From contig DAISGI010000015.1 in assembly GCA_036823195.1 (NCBI GenBank), positions 1-57,334 of the forward strand: 57,334 bases of DNA, in the 5' to 3' direction. The translations under genes were made by a program, and so were the position numbers. A model generated the notes under the pieces. It did not search any database. It saw only the letters and a program-made list of their open reading frames with translations, and was not told where the DNA came from. Source of the stretch: UBA4874 sp002399435. Lineage in GTDB: Bacteria; Bacillota; Clostridia; Caldicoprobacterales; DTU083. Shown here piece after piece: positions 25,038 through 33,928 of the stretch; the stretch's first letter is position 1; each line of letters starts with the position of its first letter.

Positions 25038-25772
25038 CTAAAAGTGGATGGAGATGTCGATCTCCTTTATGACAAAATAACCGCCTATGGTAATGGTTGC
25101 GCACAGGAAAAGCAGATATATGAAATTGGACAGCCAGACGCGGCCGGTGGTGAGCACAAAAATATGAAGCATCAGCAGATTGATATCAAAAGATGTCTGC
25201 AAAATTATATAATCCGCAGCCACAACAGAATACGCAGCAAGAAATCCATACACTGCTTCCCCGGACCACACCCGGACTGTCAAAAACAACACTGCGAGAA
25301 AGAAATATCCCAAAAACTGCAGCACCATATTCAAAAGAATTTTGATCAAAGGGAGAGAGGAGTTCATCTTTCCCAAAATCAGCGAAAGTGCAATCGCCAG
25401 CCCGTTGGTAAATAAGAGAAACAATCCAATATCCAATACAAGATATTGAATTCTCGTTTTCCACCAGTTCTTCCGTTTGCCCATCTTGGGAACCACATAT
25501 GGATGGTCAAACAGGCTACAGTTATGCATAATGAGCAGCAGAAAGAGAGGGTACAGCAAAAAAGTCATAGAAGAAGGTGAAAACAGATTTCGATAAACTG
25601 TATCATATACCGGTTTTCCCGGGTCCAGGGACCGAAACAGAGTGCTCAGTGAAAAGAGAAAAACCACTGAATAAAAAAACCAGTTCTTTTTCTCCCCAAA
25701 TAAATGTCTTATATAGGTAATCCTCTTCAAAAACAGGTTCCTCCTCATCTGTAAATCCAGGAATGCTTTCAT
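25038..25772 (-). CDS. Polytopic membrane protein of the ABC-2 cluster
   Basis: A 244-residue protein with about six hydrophobic helices (near residues 30-50, 68-85, 112-132, 145-165, 172-190 and 212-235) and basic loops. I do not recognise a named family, but the layout and position match the extra permease-like components of ABC-2 (BcrB/LanEG-like) transporters. Its ATG overlaps the preceding gene stop by four bases. It is the last gene of a five-gene operon that contains an ATPase and two other permeases. It ends 16 bases from the convergent glycosyltransferase, with no clear terminator between. Confidence 0.75.
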   Translation of the reverse strand: MKAFLDLQMRRNLFLKRITYIRHLFGEKKNWFFYSVVFLFSLSTLFRSLDPGKPVYDTVYRNLFSPSSMTFLLYPLFLLLIMHNCSLFDHPYVVPKMGKRKNWWKTRIQYLVLDIGLFLLFTNGLAIALSLILGKMNSSLPLIKILLNMVLQFLGYFFLAVLFLTVRVWSGEAVYGFLAAYSVVAADYIILQTSFDINLLMLHIFVLTTGRVWLSNFIYLLFLCATITIGGYFVIKEIDISIHF

Positions 25773-26434
25773 CGATAGGCAGCCAGCATCTCTTTTTTGA
25801 ACCGATTGTAATAATCCATCTGCTTTTTATCGCTTATTATAACATCCTGTAATCTGATATCTTTATATTTCAAATCATCGACATCGTGAAGAATATCACT
25901 TTTTGCGCCGGAATCCCCGGCATTCAGCAAATATCTGCTGAGAGCACAGTTGGTTGTGAACAAAAAGCTGTTCCTTTCCACACGGTTGGGTACATATCCG
26001 TCTGAAAACGCCCTGCGATTCAGGAAAACAAGATATTCACCGCCGTCCAGCATTAGGTTATAATTTCGGATAGGAAGATAGCTTTCCGAATCAAAGCGGG
26101 GGAAGGCAGGCTCAAAAAGATAGATCTTCTTACCAGTCAGGTCCTCTCCATCCCCTTTGAATACACGCAAGATTTTCACAGGCGTCAGTGTGGTGTAATA
26201 CAAAAAATCAGACGGTCCTGCTTTTTTCACTGCCAGAATGTACTCCGATTTATCCGAAATTTGCTGCGTGGTTTTCCATTTGCCTTCCTCTTCCCAATCG
26301 ATGGGATCCTGACTGACCCAAAAGTCATCCCCTATTTTTTTGTGCTTCTGATAAGAAGATCCTGTTCTTATTCCCGCCAAAACGGCAAACAATACAACAC
26401 CGATCCATAGAAAAGCAAAATATTTTGGCTTCAT
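25769..26434 (-). CDS. Membrane-anchored extracytoplasmic protein of the ABC-2 cluster, unknown function
   Basis: A 221-residue protein with one N-terminal helix (YFAFLWIGVVLFAVLAGI, residues about 5-22) and a soluble domain outside the membrane. The soluble part contains SEYILAVKKAG, then LTPVKILRVFKGDGEDLTGK and GGEYLVFLNRR, a beta-rich arrangement that I recall from clostridial proteins beside ABC-2 transporters but cannot name. Four-base overlaps join it to both the ATPase gene upstream and the membrane protein gene downstream, so its product is tied to this transporter, possibly as an accessory or immunity subunit (inference). Confidence 0.72.
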   Translation of the reverse strand: MKPKYFAFLWIGVVLFAVLAGIRTGSSYQKHKKIGDDFWVSQDPIDWEEEGKWKTTQQISDKSEYILAVKKAGPSDFLYYTTLTPVKILRVFKGDGEDLTGKKIYLFEPAFPRFDSESYLPIRNYNLMLDGGEYLVFLNRRAFSDGYVPNRVERNSFLFTTNCALSRYLLNAGDSGAKSDILHDVDDLKYKDIRLQDVIISDKKQMDYYNRFKKEMLAAYR

Positions 26435-27084
26435 TTTCTTAAGCCTCCCTGATATTTCGTCAGTAAACCGTTTTCCATTTTGAATTTTTCATCCGACAGA
26501 TAATCAATGTCTTCTTTATTGTGACTGGCAATCAGAATGGTCGCGCCGCGCTGTTTTTCCTCCAAAAGGATATGGCGGACCGACTTGACCCCTTCTTCAT
26601 CAATGGAATTGGTAGGCTCATCCAATACAATCAAATCCGGACGTTCCATAATTGCCTGGGCAATCCCAAGTTTCTGTTTCATTCCCAGGGAATATTTACT
26701 GTAACTTCTCTTATCGTCCGGATCAAGCCCCAGCCTCGCAATGCTCCTTTTTATCTGTTCCTCATCTATGATGTTTTTTATGGAAGCAATATACTTCAGA
26801 TTTTCCAATCCGCTGTACTGTGGCCAAAACCCGACGTTTTCTATAATCACACCGAGACTTTCGGGAAAGGAAATGTCCGATCCCAGCTTTTTATCAAAGA
26901 CATATATTTCTCCCGATGTGGGTTTAATCAGTCCGCATATAGCCCGAAAAAGCATCGTTTTGCCGGAACCGTTCCGCCCAAGAAATCCATATATCCTGCT
27001 GCTGTCCAGAGACAGATTAATGTCATTCAAGATAGGTCTTCCTTTTATTTCCTTATTTACATGAATCATACGAATTGCTTTCAT
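26431..27084 (-). CDS. ABC-2 type transporter ATPase
   Basis: A 217-residue ATPase of the CcmA/BcrA type, which drives ABC-2 permeases. Walker A GRNGSGKT (about 37-44), signature YSLGMKQKLGIAQA (about 135-148; LGMKQ rather than LSGGQ, normal for this group), Walker B LIVLDEPTNSID and H-loop IASHNKED are present. The protein is shorter than the 300-residue BcrA proteins and lacks their C-terminal extension. It lies three bases after the upstream permease gene and overlaps the downstream gene by four bases. Such systems often export or give immunity to lantibiotics or bacitracin-like peptides (family knowledge). Confidence 0.92.
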   Translation of the reverse strand: MKAIRMIHVNKEIKGRPILNDINLSLDSSRIYGFLGRNGSGKTMLFRAICGLIKPTSGEIYVFDKKLGSDISFPESLGVIIENVGFWPQYSGLENLKYIASIKNIIDEEQIKRSIARLGLDPDDKRSYSKYSLGMKQKLGIAQAIMERPDLIVLDEPTNSIDEEGVKSVRHILLEEKQRGATILIASHNKEDIDYLSDEKFKMENGLLTKYQGGLRK

Positions 27085-27087
27085 CCG

Positions 27088-27903
27088 TCAATCCTTCCTT
27101 TCGCTTCCCATAATTTCCATATTGTTTACAAGATGTATGCCGATAAGCAGCAGAATACCAATCAAAACGATAAGATATAGCAACGAGAACAAAATCGTAA
27201 AATGAGGTATGCAGCTTCCAACAAAATCACGGTACAGGGCAAGTTCCTTACTGTCGTGCCAAACCAGCATGCTCTGGGAAAAAGGAAGAAATTTTACTGC
27301 TGTACTGTTTTGAAAAAGCATTGGCAATACCGAAAATACGACAACCAAAAGCACGGTAAACAAATAAGCGTAATGCGTCCCCATTTTCAAAGACAAGACA
27401 TTCACTGTCAGGACATAACAAAAAGAGAACATTGCCAGCAGGGCCAGCTCAGAAAGAACAATATGCCAGAAAGCAGCAGGGTCCGATATCGTAAGTCTGC
27501 CCAGAACTCTCCCGACCACAATCAGTACCGCAAACTGCAGAATATAATACAGAGCCACAAGAAAAAACAGGTCCGTACATTTATGTAAAAACCAGGCCCC
27601 TTTTCGGTTGCTTCGTGTAAAGATATAAACAGAACAGGTGCTGAAATCGTCTGACATATAATTTGCAAGAAGAAAGATCAGCAAAATCTGGGATACCAAT
27701 GAATCCAGCAATAAGTTGATATACGCCCAGACATCCTCTACGGGAAGACGGATCCCGCCGTAGCTGATCAAAAACAAATACTCATAGTAGGGTTTCTCTG
27801 AAACGGATGGGATTACAGATCCTCCGACGACAAGTGCAAGAAATATTCCGATCAGCAATTTAAAAAAATAAGTTTTATGTATCCTATGTATTCGCATGCT
27901 CAT
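27088..27903 (-). CDS. ABC-2 type permease
   Basis: A 271-residue protein with six helices: an N-terminal one (FFKLLIGIFLALVVGGSVIP, about 12-31), a pair near 60-80, and others near 112-135, 145-168, 178-197 and 240-260. This is the ABC-2 permease layout. It sits between the other permease (21 bases upstream) and the ATPase (three bases downstream), which indicates that the pair forms the channel of the transporter. Sequence similarity to the sister permease is low, so this is a heterodimer rather than a duplication. Confidence 0.82.
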   Translation of the reverse strand: MSMRIHRIHKTYFFKLLIGIFLALVVGGSVIPSVSEKPYYEYLFLISYGGIRLPVEDVWAYINLLLDSLVSQILLIFLLANYMSDDFSTCSVYIFTRSNRKGAWFLHKCTDLFFLVALYYILQFAVLIVVGRVLGRLTISDPAAFWHIVLSELALLAMFSFCYVLTVNVLSLKMGTHYAYLFTVLLVVVFSVLPMLFQNSTAVKFLPFSQSMLVWHDSKELALYRDFVGSCIPHFTILFSLLYLIVLIGILLLIGIHLVNNMEIMGSERKD

Positions 27904-27924
27904 TTCCTTCCATTTTTTCAGAAA

Positions 27925-28764
27925 TCAGTTGTGCAGTTCATCCTTTTTAAATACGCCTTTCATAAAGATAATTGCCAGGCATACCATGAGGCAAAGAGCC
28001 ATACAGAGGAAAAAATAGGAAGGCATCAGATCGGCGACTCCTCCCCCAAACAGATAAGCATACAGGGAATATTCTTCTCCTAATAAAAACGCAGCTGTAA
28101 AATTCCAGACAACATAAATAATCATAGGCGTGGCAACAACGATCAGCCTGCTTTGCCCGCCGAGGAAGGAAACCGCATAGGACAACAGCGCGGACATACT
28201 GCCCAGGAGGCCTGCCATAGCCATATATAAAAAATTATGTAAATATGGCTTCCTGAGGAAAAGAGATTCAAACAGCAGCGTGTAAGTTGGATAAGAAGTA
28301 TAGGCAGGCCAGCCGCCTAAACTATTCCTGGTACTGTGAAGAGGAGCAATAAGAAAACATAAAAGCTGGTTGAGAAGCAATGGCAGAAACACGATTATAA
28401 AACCGGAAACCAAAATCACGACGCCTTTGGCTAAAATATAAGTGCTTTTCCTGCAGCGGCTATATATGTTTTTATACATCCCTGTTTTCAAATTCAGATA
28501 ATGGGTATCCGCATAGACCAAAGCTGGCAGCAAAGGCAAAAGGAACAAATAATAGGCCTCACCCATATGATTATGAAAACCGACCCATAATTCATTTGCC
28601 GGAGGAATATATGTTATCTCCGTTTGATAGTATTTCATACAATCCATCAAAAACGGCACGATCATCCATACCAGATTAATCGTCATGACAATCAGAAATT
28701 CCCGTCTCTTCAGCAGAGAATGAACTTCTGTCCTGATAAGTCTTGTAAATTCCAAGCTGTACAT
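27925..28764 (-). CDS. ABC-2 type permease
   Basis: First gene of the five-gene operon, 279 residues, six helices in the usual ABC-2 arrangement: an N-terminal cytoplasmic segment (MYSLEFTRLIRTEVHSLLKR) typical of these permeases, an outer loop with a TYIPPANELWVGFHNH stretch, and helices near 65-85, 110-135, 165-190, 195-215 and 245-265. A GAAAGG ribosome binding site lies just before the ATG. No regulator gene is adjacent, and I see no convincing promoter in the 333 bases upstream. Confidence 0.82.
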   Translation of the reverse strand: MYSLEFTRLIRTEVHSLLKRREFLIVMTINLVWMIVPFLMDCMKYYQTEITYIPPANELWVGFHNHMGEAYYLFLLPLLPALVYADTHYLNLKTGMYKNIYSRCRKSTYILAKGVVILVSGFIIVFLPLLLNQLLCFLIAPLHSTRNSLGGWPAYTSYPTYTLLFESLFLRKPYLHNFLYMAMAGLLGSMSALLSYAVSFLGGQSRLIVVATPMIIYVVWNFTAAFLLGEEYSLYAYLFGGGVADLMPSYFFLCMALCLMVCLAIIFMKGVFKKDELHN

Positions 28765-29097
28765 CTGCCTTTCAAATATGTTTTATGTCTCGTCTATTAT
28801 GCCATCAAAAATATTCCAATTGAGTACTAAATAAAATGAATATGAATAACCTTCGTTTCTCATTTTATACCCAATACTATTTATATCAAGGCACATTCAT
28901 GTGTATAATAGCCCATTTTAATTCAATATATACATATATATCATGTATGCTTAGTAATTCTCACAAATCCTACGGATTTCTTCCATATCTGTTAATATAT
29001 CTGGTGCTTTCCTATTTGCGCTGCAATATGGTCTGTCATATGCGAAGGCAAGAATGAATCCGTTGCAGGTGGAAATACTAAAATCGAGGTGATTGGA
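28765..29097. other. Intergenic, 333 bases, AT-rich
   Basis: Divergent region between the ABC-2 operon and a lipoprotein gene. It has several AT-rich runs (for example near 28924-28945) but no pair of -35 and -10 boxes with proper spacing that I can support on either strand, and no convincing open frame. Confidence 0.5.
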
Positions 29098-30006
29098 TTG
29101 AATGGTAAATTTGCCCAATGTGCAAAATGTGCTTTGACTGGCATTCTTATAGTCCTGATGGTTGCAGGATGCGGCATACTCCGGCCGAAGGCGCCGAAGG
29201 AGGAAAAAGATCATAAAAAGAATCCTCCCAAGGCACTCAGCCAGATGGAAGAAGATACAGACAAAATGATCGGGGACCTGGAGGATGTCCGGGAAAAGAG
29301 AGCGAAACAGAAGAGGGAACAACAGCACCCCTCCAACCAAAGTAATTCCGGACAGACATCAGAACAGACAAAGCAGCAGGGCCAGGATGATGATGAGGAT
29401 ATCCGGAAGCCGGATCAGCAAAATGATCAAAACGAAGGACAGCAAAAGGAAAAAGGGCAAAAAGAGCAGGGGCCGCAGGAAACTCCAAAGCCTGTCCCGG
29501 TACCGGACTGGGCGGAACTGGAATCCACATCGGAATCCCTCCATCGAAACTGGAACACCTACGAGCCGAAGGCAAAGTCTGATGGTGCCATGACGGAAAC
29601 AATGAAAAGCTTTGAAGAGCAGCTGATTGCCCTGACAGAGCAAATCATGGCCCGCAATGAAGAAAAAACCCTGATTGCGGCAAACAGCCTGTATTCCCAT
29701 TACCCGGAATTTCTCAAACTTTATTCCCATGATCAGCCACCGGAAGTAAAGGAAGTAAAAAGCCTGGCAAGACAGATCATTCTGTACGGTCAGCAGAACC
29801 AATGGGAAAAGACCCAACCGCTGCTGAAAGAAATGAAACCCGCCTGGCAGGAAGCCAAAGTCAAGATATCCAAACCTGATTCGGATCTGAACAGCAAAAT
29901 TGATGCTGCTCTGTATGACTTCAATTACGTGGTTTCCAAAAAGAAAATCAACCTCGCAAAAATCAAGGGAGATATTCTGATCGGTAACCTGGAACAAATC
30001 AAATAG
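29098..30006 (+). CDS. Lipoprotein with charged low-complexity linker, unknown function
   Basis: A 302-residue surface lipoprotein. The signal peptide ends in a lipobox (LIVLMVAGC), after which comes a 100-residue highly charged region rich in Lys, Glu, Gln and Asn, likely disordered, and then a helical domain (about 140-300) with DWAELESTSESLHRNWNTYE and a repeated pattern of amphipathic helices. The TTG at 29098 is the likely start because GAGGTGA ends five bases before it; a GTG at 29089 would put that site inside the gene. It is alone on its strand. The family is not recognised; tethered helical lipoproteins of this type can be metal or peptidoglycan linked, which is not shown here. Confidence 0.75.
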   Translation: MNGKFAQCAKCALTGILIVLMVAGCGILRPKAPKEEKDHKKNPPKALSQMEEDTDKMIGDLEDVREKRAKQKREQQHPSNQSNSGQTSEQTKQQGQDDDEDIRKPDQQNDQNEGQQKEKGQKEQGPQETPKPVPVPDWAELESTSESLHRNWNTYEPKAKSDGAMTETMKSFEEQLIALTEQIMARNEEKTLIAANSLYSHYPEFLKLYSHDQPPEVKEVKSLARQIILYGQQNQWEKTQPLLKEMKPAWQEAKVKISKPDSDLNSKIDAALYDFNYVVSKKKINLAKIKGDILIGNLEQIK

Positions 30007-30025
30007 TGCTTAATATAGAAGAAAG

Positions 30026-30044
30026 GCCGGCAAGTTATGCCGGC
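30026..30044. terminator. Small hairpin between convergent genes
   Basis: Arms GCCGGCA and TGCCGGC around a five-base loop, overlapping the stop codon of the minus-strand gene and 20 bases after the plus-strand lipoprotein gene. The T-rich stretch that follows is imperfect on both sides, so it is only a probable terminator. Confidence 0.5.
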
Positions 30045-30637
30045 TCAGACTTTTCAACTTTTGCATGGTAATTACCGGATTCATCCCGGATTAAATGGAT
30101 CTGTTGCCTTCCAATCACAGTGTTATCGAAAGTTGCCTCGATGGATATTGTAGCTTTGCTGATCTCCATGGGAGTCTGACCATCCAAAGGAGACCAGTAG
30201 AGGGTTTCCCCCCTGGACACACTATCAGACCGCCCTTTTGACACAACAATGCCTGTCTCACGATTCCACTGATTCAGCTCTCCTCTGTCCACCGATACAT
30301 TTATAGACTGTAAAACAGGATCATACTCCATTCCATCTGCCACGTCAATTCGAAACGGAAAGCCTGGTACACTGTTCATACCAAGTGAATACTCCTCCAG
30401 TAATACTTCTACATTCAGTCCTGGCGATAATTCCCCGGATTCCGCCACATGGTCTGTACCCAAATACGTGGAGCCGGAATCAGATGCGTATCCAACGGAA
30501 TCCATACCGTGCTGCACAGGTTCCTCCTGTTTCGCTGCTGCCGGCATTCGATTGCCCCGCATGAGTACCGCCATCGCCAGCAGTATAAGACAAGTCAACA
30601 ACACACATAGAACTTTAGAGAATTTCCAACCTTTCAT
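30035..30637 (-). CDS. Secreted or membrane-anchored protein, unknown function
   Basis: A 200-residue protein with an N-terminal helix (VLCVLLTCLILLAMAVLM, about 10-27) that is either a signal anchor or a signal peptide with no lipobox, then a Gln/Gly/Ser-rich linker (about 30-75) and a beta-rich domain with repeated strands such as INVSVDRGELNQWNRETGIV and KATISIEATFDNTVIGRQQI. No family is recognised. A short AAAAGGAGGG-type ribosome binding site precedes the ATG. It converges on the lipoprotein gene, whose product is also extracytoplasmic. Confidence 0.72.
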   Translation of the reverse strand: MKGWKFSKVLCVLLTCLILLAMAVLMRGNRMPAAAKQEEPVQHGMDSVGYASDSGSTYLGTDHVAESGELSPGLNVEVLLEEYSLGMNSVPGFPFRIDVADGMEYDPVLQSINVSVDRGELNQWNRETGIVVSKGRSDSVSRGETLYWSPLDGQTPMEISKATISIEATFDNTVIGRQQIHLIRDESGNYHAKVEKSEPA

Positions 30638-30899
30638 GGTACCCTCCTTTTACTTGCCACTGTGGCGGTACAGACATTATTCCAACAAACCATACCAATA
30701 TCTTCTAATTTATTTATACAGCCTGTCACCTGGTATGTCAAATCCTATACCATGCAAAAATAACGCCGTATTCCTTACTATATCAGAATATGGCTTTTTT
30801 CCTGACTAATTCGCACTGTTGCGTTCATTTGCTTAGCTATCCGTGCACTAATCTATTCTGCCTTCCAGGAGCATTCACTCCCCTCCGGTTCCATCTTAA
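30638..30899. other. Intergenic, about 260 bases
   Basis: Lies between the secreted-protein gene and an ATPase remnant. It is AT-rich with scattered short open frames in all phases, none with a ribosome binding site and none recognisable. It may hold the promoter of the gene at 30637, but I cannot name boxes with confidence. Confidence 0.4.
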
Positions 30900-31041
30900 T
30901 CATGCAATCCCATCCTTTCTTCTATCATACTGGTTTAAGTTCACAACTCGGGTAGCCTTCTCCAAAGTCCTGTCCCGATGTGTAATCCACACAATGGTCA
31001 GCCTGTCTTCTTTATTCAGTTTCTCAATGGTTTGAACAATT
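30900..31041 (-). pseudogene. C-terminal remnant of an ABC transporter ATPase
   Basis: Directly after the stop of the SurA-like gene, the minus strand reads, in one open frame of about 46 codons, IVQTIEKLNKEDRLTIVWIT, then HRDRTLEKATRVVNL and a short tail to a TGA at 30902-30900. The order of a helix, a strand of hydrophobic residues, T-H-(R/D) and a final V-V-x-L strand is the D-loop to H-loop end of ABC ATPases. Walker A, the signature and Walker B are absent. So an ATPase gene has been almost wholly deleted here, perhaps with its permease. Confidence 0.65.
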
Positions 31042-31050
31042 GAAAAGCCT

Positions 31051-31686
31051 TTAATTAAGATATTTTATTTCTGCATTATCAAACAATTTTTCTTTATATT
31101 TCTGGTAGTAATCTTCAAAGGCGTTATGAAACTCCGCTTCCGAAATATCGTTGTTTTTTTCTTTAAAATCCGGCTTTAATATTTTGTTTTTATAGGTACC
31201 CTGTATAATCAGCTTTTTGTAAATTGGCGTTACTATTTTAATGTACTCCTCTTCCGTAATATCAGCTCCCGAAAGATAATTCTGAAATTCTTTATAGGTT
31301 GTTGTTTTTTTTAGAAGTTTCATCTGATCCTCAATTACCTTGCTTACCTCATCGTCACTTACAGTGATATTGTGTTCTTGTGCTTCCTTCGTCAATAATA
31401 TGTCGGTTGCAATCTTCTTTATTATTTCTTCCTCCGATTTTTTGTCACCAAAAATTTCATAAGACATCTTATAGTCATCTACTAACTTTTGAGTTATCCT
31501 TTTGCCGCCAACCGTAGCTAACACTTTGCTATCATCAACTTCTGCCTTTCTTTCGATGTTACCCTTGTAAAACTTCCCAAGCACTGTAAATGGATCATCT
31601 TTAAAAGCAATTGCGATGAATATGAAAAGTGCTGAAACTAAAAGAGCTAATGCCAAAATGAATCCAAATCTTTTTTTGTTTTTCAT
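31051..31686 (-). CDS. SurA_N-like chaperone domain protein without PPIase domain
   Basis: A 211-residue membrane-anchored protein: one N-terminal helix (FILALALLVSALFIFIAIAF, about 9-28) with no lipobox Cys, then a helical domain with VLATVGGKRITQKLVDDYKM (about 57-76), the usual start of SurA/PrsA N-terminal domains (a strand plus KITxxxV), followed by long amphipathic helices. The parvulin prolyl-isomerase domain of PrsA is not present, and the protein ends soon after the helices, so it is a chaperone-only homologue. It precedes an ABC ATPase remnant on the same strand, which suggests it was part of a transporter locus, as such SurA-like proteins often are in clostridial peptide export loci (inference). 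Confidence 0.78.
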   Translation of the reverse strand: MKNKKRFGFILALALLVSALFIFIAIAFKDDPFTVLGKFYKGNIERKAEVDDSKVLATVGGKRITQKLVDDYKMSYEIFGDKKSEEEIIKKIATDILLTKEAQEHNITVSDDEVSKVIEDQMKLLKKTTTYKEFQNYLSGADITEEEYIKIVTPIYKKLIIQGTYKNKILKPDFKEKNNDISEAEFHNAFEDYYQKYKEKLFDNAEIKYLN

Positions 31687-31802
31687 CAGAAAAACTCCTT
31701 CCTAACCAATTTCAAGATTTAAGACTCCTGTGACAAGTTTTGGTTCCTGATTAAATTATACCCTATACAATTATAAATTCAATAGTAAATTGAAGAAATA
31801 AA

Positions 31803-31839
31803 GCACCCAAAAGAAGCCTTTCGGCTGCTTCCTGGGTGC
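31803..31839 (-). terminator. Terminator after glpK
   Basis: Arms GCACCCA and TGGGTGC with an internal stem (GAAGC.GCC and GGC.TTC around a GAAA loop), followed on the minus strand by a T-rich run. It is 24 bases after the glpK stop, so it closes the glycerol operon. Confidence 0.88.
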
Positions 31840-31863
31840 GATATATTTAAGGCTAAAGAGCTG

Positions 31864-33348
31864 TCAAAAGCTCCGGCAGCTGTTGACGGCCCTTTTCCAT
31901 GCCATATATTTTTCTGTTCTCTCGGCGTCCTCCATCTGCGGAACAAATTCCCTTTCCGCCTGCCATATCGTTTGGATCTCCTTTTTATCCTTCCAGAACC
32001 CTGCTTCCAGCCCGGCCAGAAATGCCGCTCCCTGAGCGGTGGTCTCCACATTGGCCGGACGGATCACGGGAACGTTCAGGATATCCGACTGAAACTGCAT
32101 CAGGAAGTTATTTGCCGATGCTCCCCCGTCCACCTTCAGAGCAGCCGGATGAATCCCGGAGTCCTCCTCCATGACGGACAGGATATCCCGTACCTGATAG
32201 GCAATGGATTCCAACACGGCGCGCACAATATGGTTCCGGTTCACCCCACGCGTTATGCCGAACAGGGCACCCCGTGCATACATATCCCAGTAGGGAGCCC
32301 CCAGTCCGACAAAGGCCGGTATCATATAAACACCCTGCGTATCCGGTACAGACATGGCCAGTTTCTCACTTTCCGCAGCTGTCCGGATCAGTCCCATTTC
32401 ATCCCTGAGCCACTGGACCGCTGCGCCGGCAACAAAAACGCTTCCCTCCAGGGCATACTCGGTTTTCCCGCCGATCCCCCATGCAATGGTGGTAAGCAGA
32501 TTATGGGACGACAGAATCTGCTTCTCCCCGATATTCATCAACAGAAAGCAGCCGGTCCCATAGGTGCTTTTTGATGCCCCGGTTTCAAAACAGGCCTGAC
32601 CGAACAGGGCGGACTGCTGATCCCCTGCCGCTCCGGTTATGGGAATCTCCGCGCCAAACAGCGCCGGATCCGTCGTTCCCAGATATCCGCTGGACGTCCG
32701 GATCTCCGGCAGCATGGCACGCGGGATGTCCAGCAGCTTCAGGAGCTCTTCATCCCAGCACAGATCCCGTATATTGCAAAGCATGGTCCGGGAAGCATTG
32801 GTGACATCCGTGACATGACTTTTCCCCCCGGTCAGATTCCAGATCAGCCAGGTATCCATGGTCCCGGCCAGGATTTCTCCCCGCCTTGCCCGTTCCCGCA
32901 GACCGGGATTCTGATCCAGGATCCATTTGATCTTGGTGCCGGAAAAATAAGCGTCAATCACCAGACCGGTTTTCTGCTGAATCGCTTCTCCCAGCCCTTT
33001 TTGCTTCAGATCCTCACAAATGGAAGCGGTCCGGCGGCATTGCCATACCACCGCATTCCCCACCGGTTTTCCCGTATTGCGGTCCCATACCACCACAGTC
33101 TCCCGCTGGTTCGTGATGCCGATGGCAGCAATCTCCTCCGCCGATACATGGCAGTCCTTCCATACCGCACGGATCCTGTCCAGCTGGCATTGCCAGATCT
33201 CCTCCGCATCGTGCTCCACCCACCCGGGCCTGGGATAGATCTGACGGAATTCCCTGGCAGCGGAACCGACCTCCACTCCCTCCCGGTTGAACAATATGGC
33301 ACGGCAGCTGGTCGTCCCCTCGTCCAGTGCCAGTATATATTTTTTCAT
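31864..33348 (-). CDS. glpK: Glycerol kinase
   Basis: Phosphorylates glycerol to sn-glycerol 3-phosphate with ATP in the cytoplasm. The 494-residue protein has the FGGY kinase layout: the N-terminal phosphate loop YILALDEGTTSCRAILF (about 3-19), RETVVVWDR, the acceptor-site W and D residues, and the ATP-site loop GAAGDQQSALFGQACFE (about 242-258) with the following TGASKSTYGTGCF. The ATG at 33348 has GGAGGG ten bases upstream and gives the normal N-terminus; the frame is open further upstream, which I discard. It is the last gene of the operon and is followed by a terminator. The DUF1667 gene ends 72 bases before it. Confidence 0.97.
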   Translation of the reverse strand: MKKYILALDEGTTSCRAILFNREGVEVGSAAREFRQIYPRPGWVEHDAEEIWQCQLDRIRAVWKDCHVSAEEIAAIGITNQRETVVVWDRNTGKPVGNAVVWQCRRTASICEDLKQKGLGEAIQQKTGLVIDAYFSGTKIKWILDQNPGLRERARRGEILAGTMDTWLIWNLTGGKSHVTDVTNASRTMLCNIRDLCWDEELLKLLDIPRAMLPEIRTSSGYLGTTDPALFGAEIPITGAAGDQQSALFGQACFETGASKSTYGTGCFLLMNIGEKQILSSHNLLTTIAWGIGGKTEYALEGSVFVAGAAVQWLRDEMGLIRTAAESEKLAMSVPDTQGVYMIPAFVGLGAPYWDMYARGALFGITRGVNRNHIVRAVLESIAYQVRDILSVMEEDSGIHPAALKVDGGASANNFLMQFQSDILNVPVIRPANVETTAQGAAFLAGLEAGFWKDKKEIQTIWQAEREFVPQMEDAERTEKYMAWKRAVNSCRSF

Positions 33349-33420
33349 GCGTTGCCCTCCCTCATCTCCTGCAGCTTCCAATATCATTTTACAGGCCTGG
33401 GAAGGCAAAGTCAATTTGAT

Positions 33421-33849
33421 TCACTGCATGGATTCGGAGCGATCCTCATTCCGTACCTTCGGGCTTTCTGCCTTCGTACCGGCAGCCGGAACATTCCGGG
33501 TAGCCACCACATGGACGTTGGTGTCACATACATTTTCCAGCAGAACATCCCCGATCCGGATCGGCGCGGACGCATGAATGTGATGAATTTCCTCCATGCA
33601 TTGCCGGATCTTCTCCTTTGGCACAGTCCGCTCCGTCTTTACCGATACAAGGGGAAAAGCCCCTCCTGCCACAGGAACCGTTGTCGTCAGCACCCGTCTC
33701 GGCGCGGTACACTCCTCCCGCGCATAGGCACTGCCTCTTTTGCAGCCATTTCCTGTTACTCGGCTAATCGTATTGCCATTCAGGGTAACATTCAACTGGC
33801 AGCCCATGGGGCAGACGATGCAGGTCAGTTTTCTCTCTTCCATGAACAA
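33421..33849 (-). CDS. DUF1667 domain protein of the glycerol operon
   Basis: A 142-residue cytoplasmic protein with the DUF1667 signature: CIVCPMGCQLNV (Cys at about 9, 12, 16), then GNGCKRGSAYAREECTAPRR, with a further Cys pair, and a C-terminal alpha-beta part. The Cys pattern suggests a metal or iron-sulfur site. In many Clostridia it sits between the FAD oxidoreductase and glycerol kinase of the glycerol operon, as here, and is likely a small electron-transfer partner in the anaerobic glycerol-3-phosphate dehydrogenase (family context, not shown by the sequence). Confidence 0.85.
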   Translation of the reverse strand: MFMEERKLTCIVCPMGCQLNVTLNGNTISRVTGNGCKRGSAYAREECTAPRRVLTTTVPVAGGAFPLVSVKTERTVPKEKIRQCMEEIHHIHASAPIRIGDVLLENVCDTNVHVVATRNVPAAGTKAESPKVRNEDRSESMQ

Positions 33850-33928
33850 ACTCTCCTCGCTTTCGATTGGTATGGTCCATGAATCCCTTTACCTGGGATA
33901 CTCCTCAGCAAGATGATCTCATTTCCTT

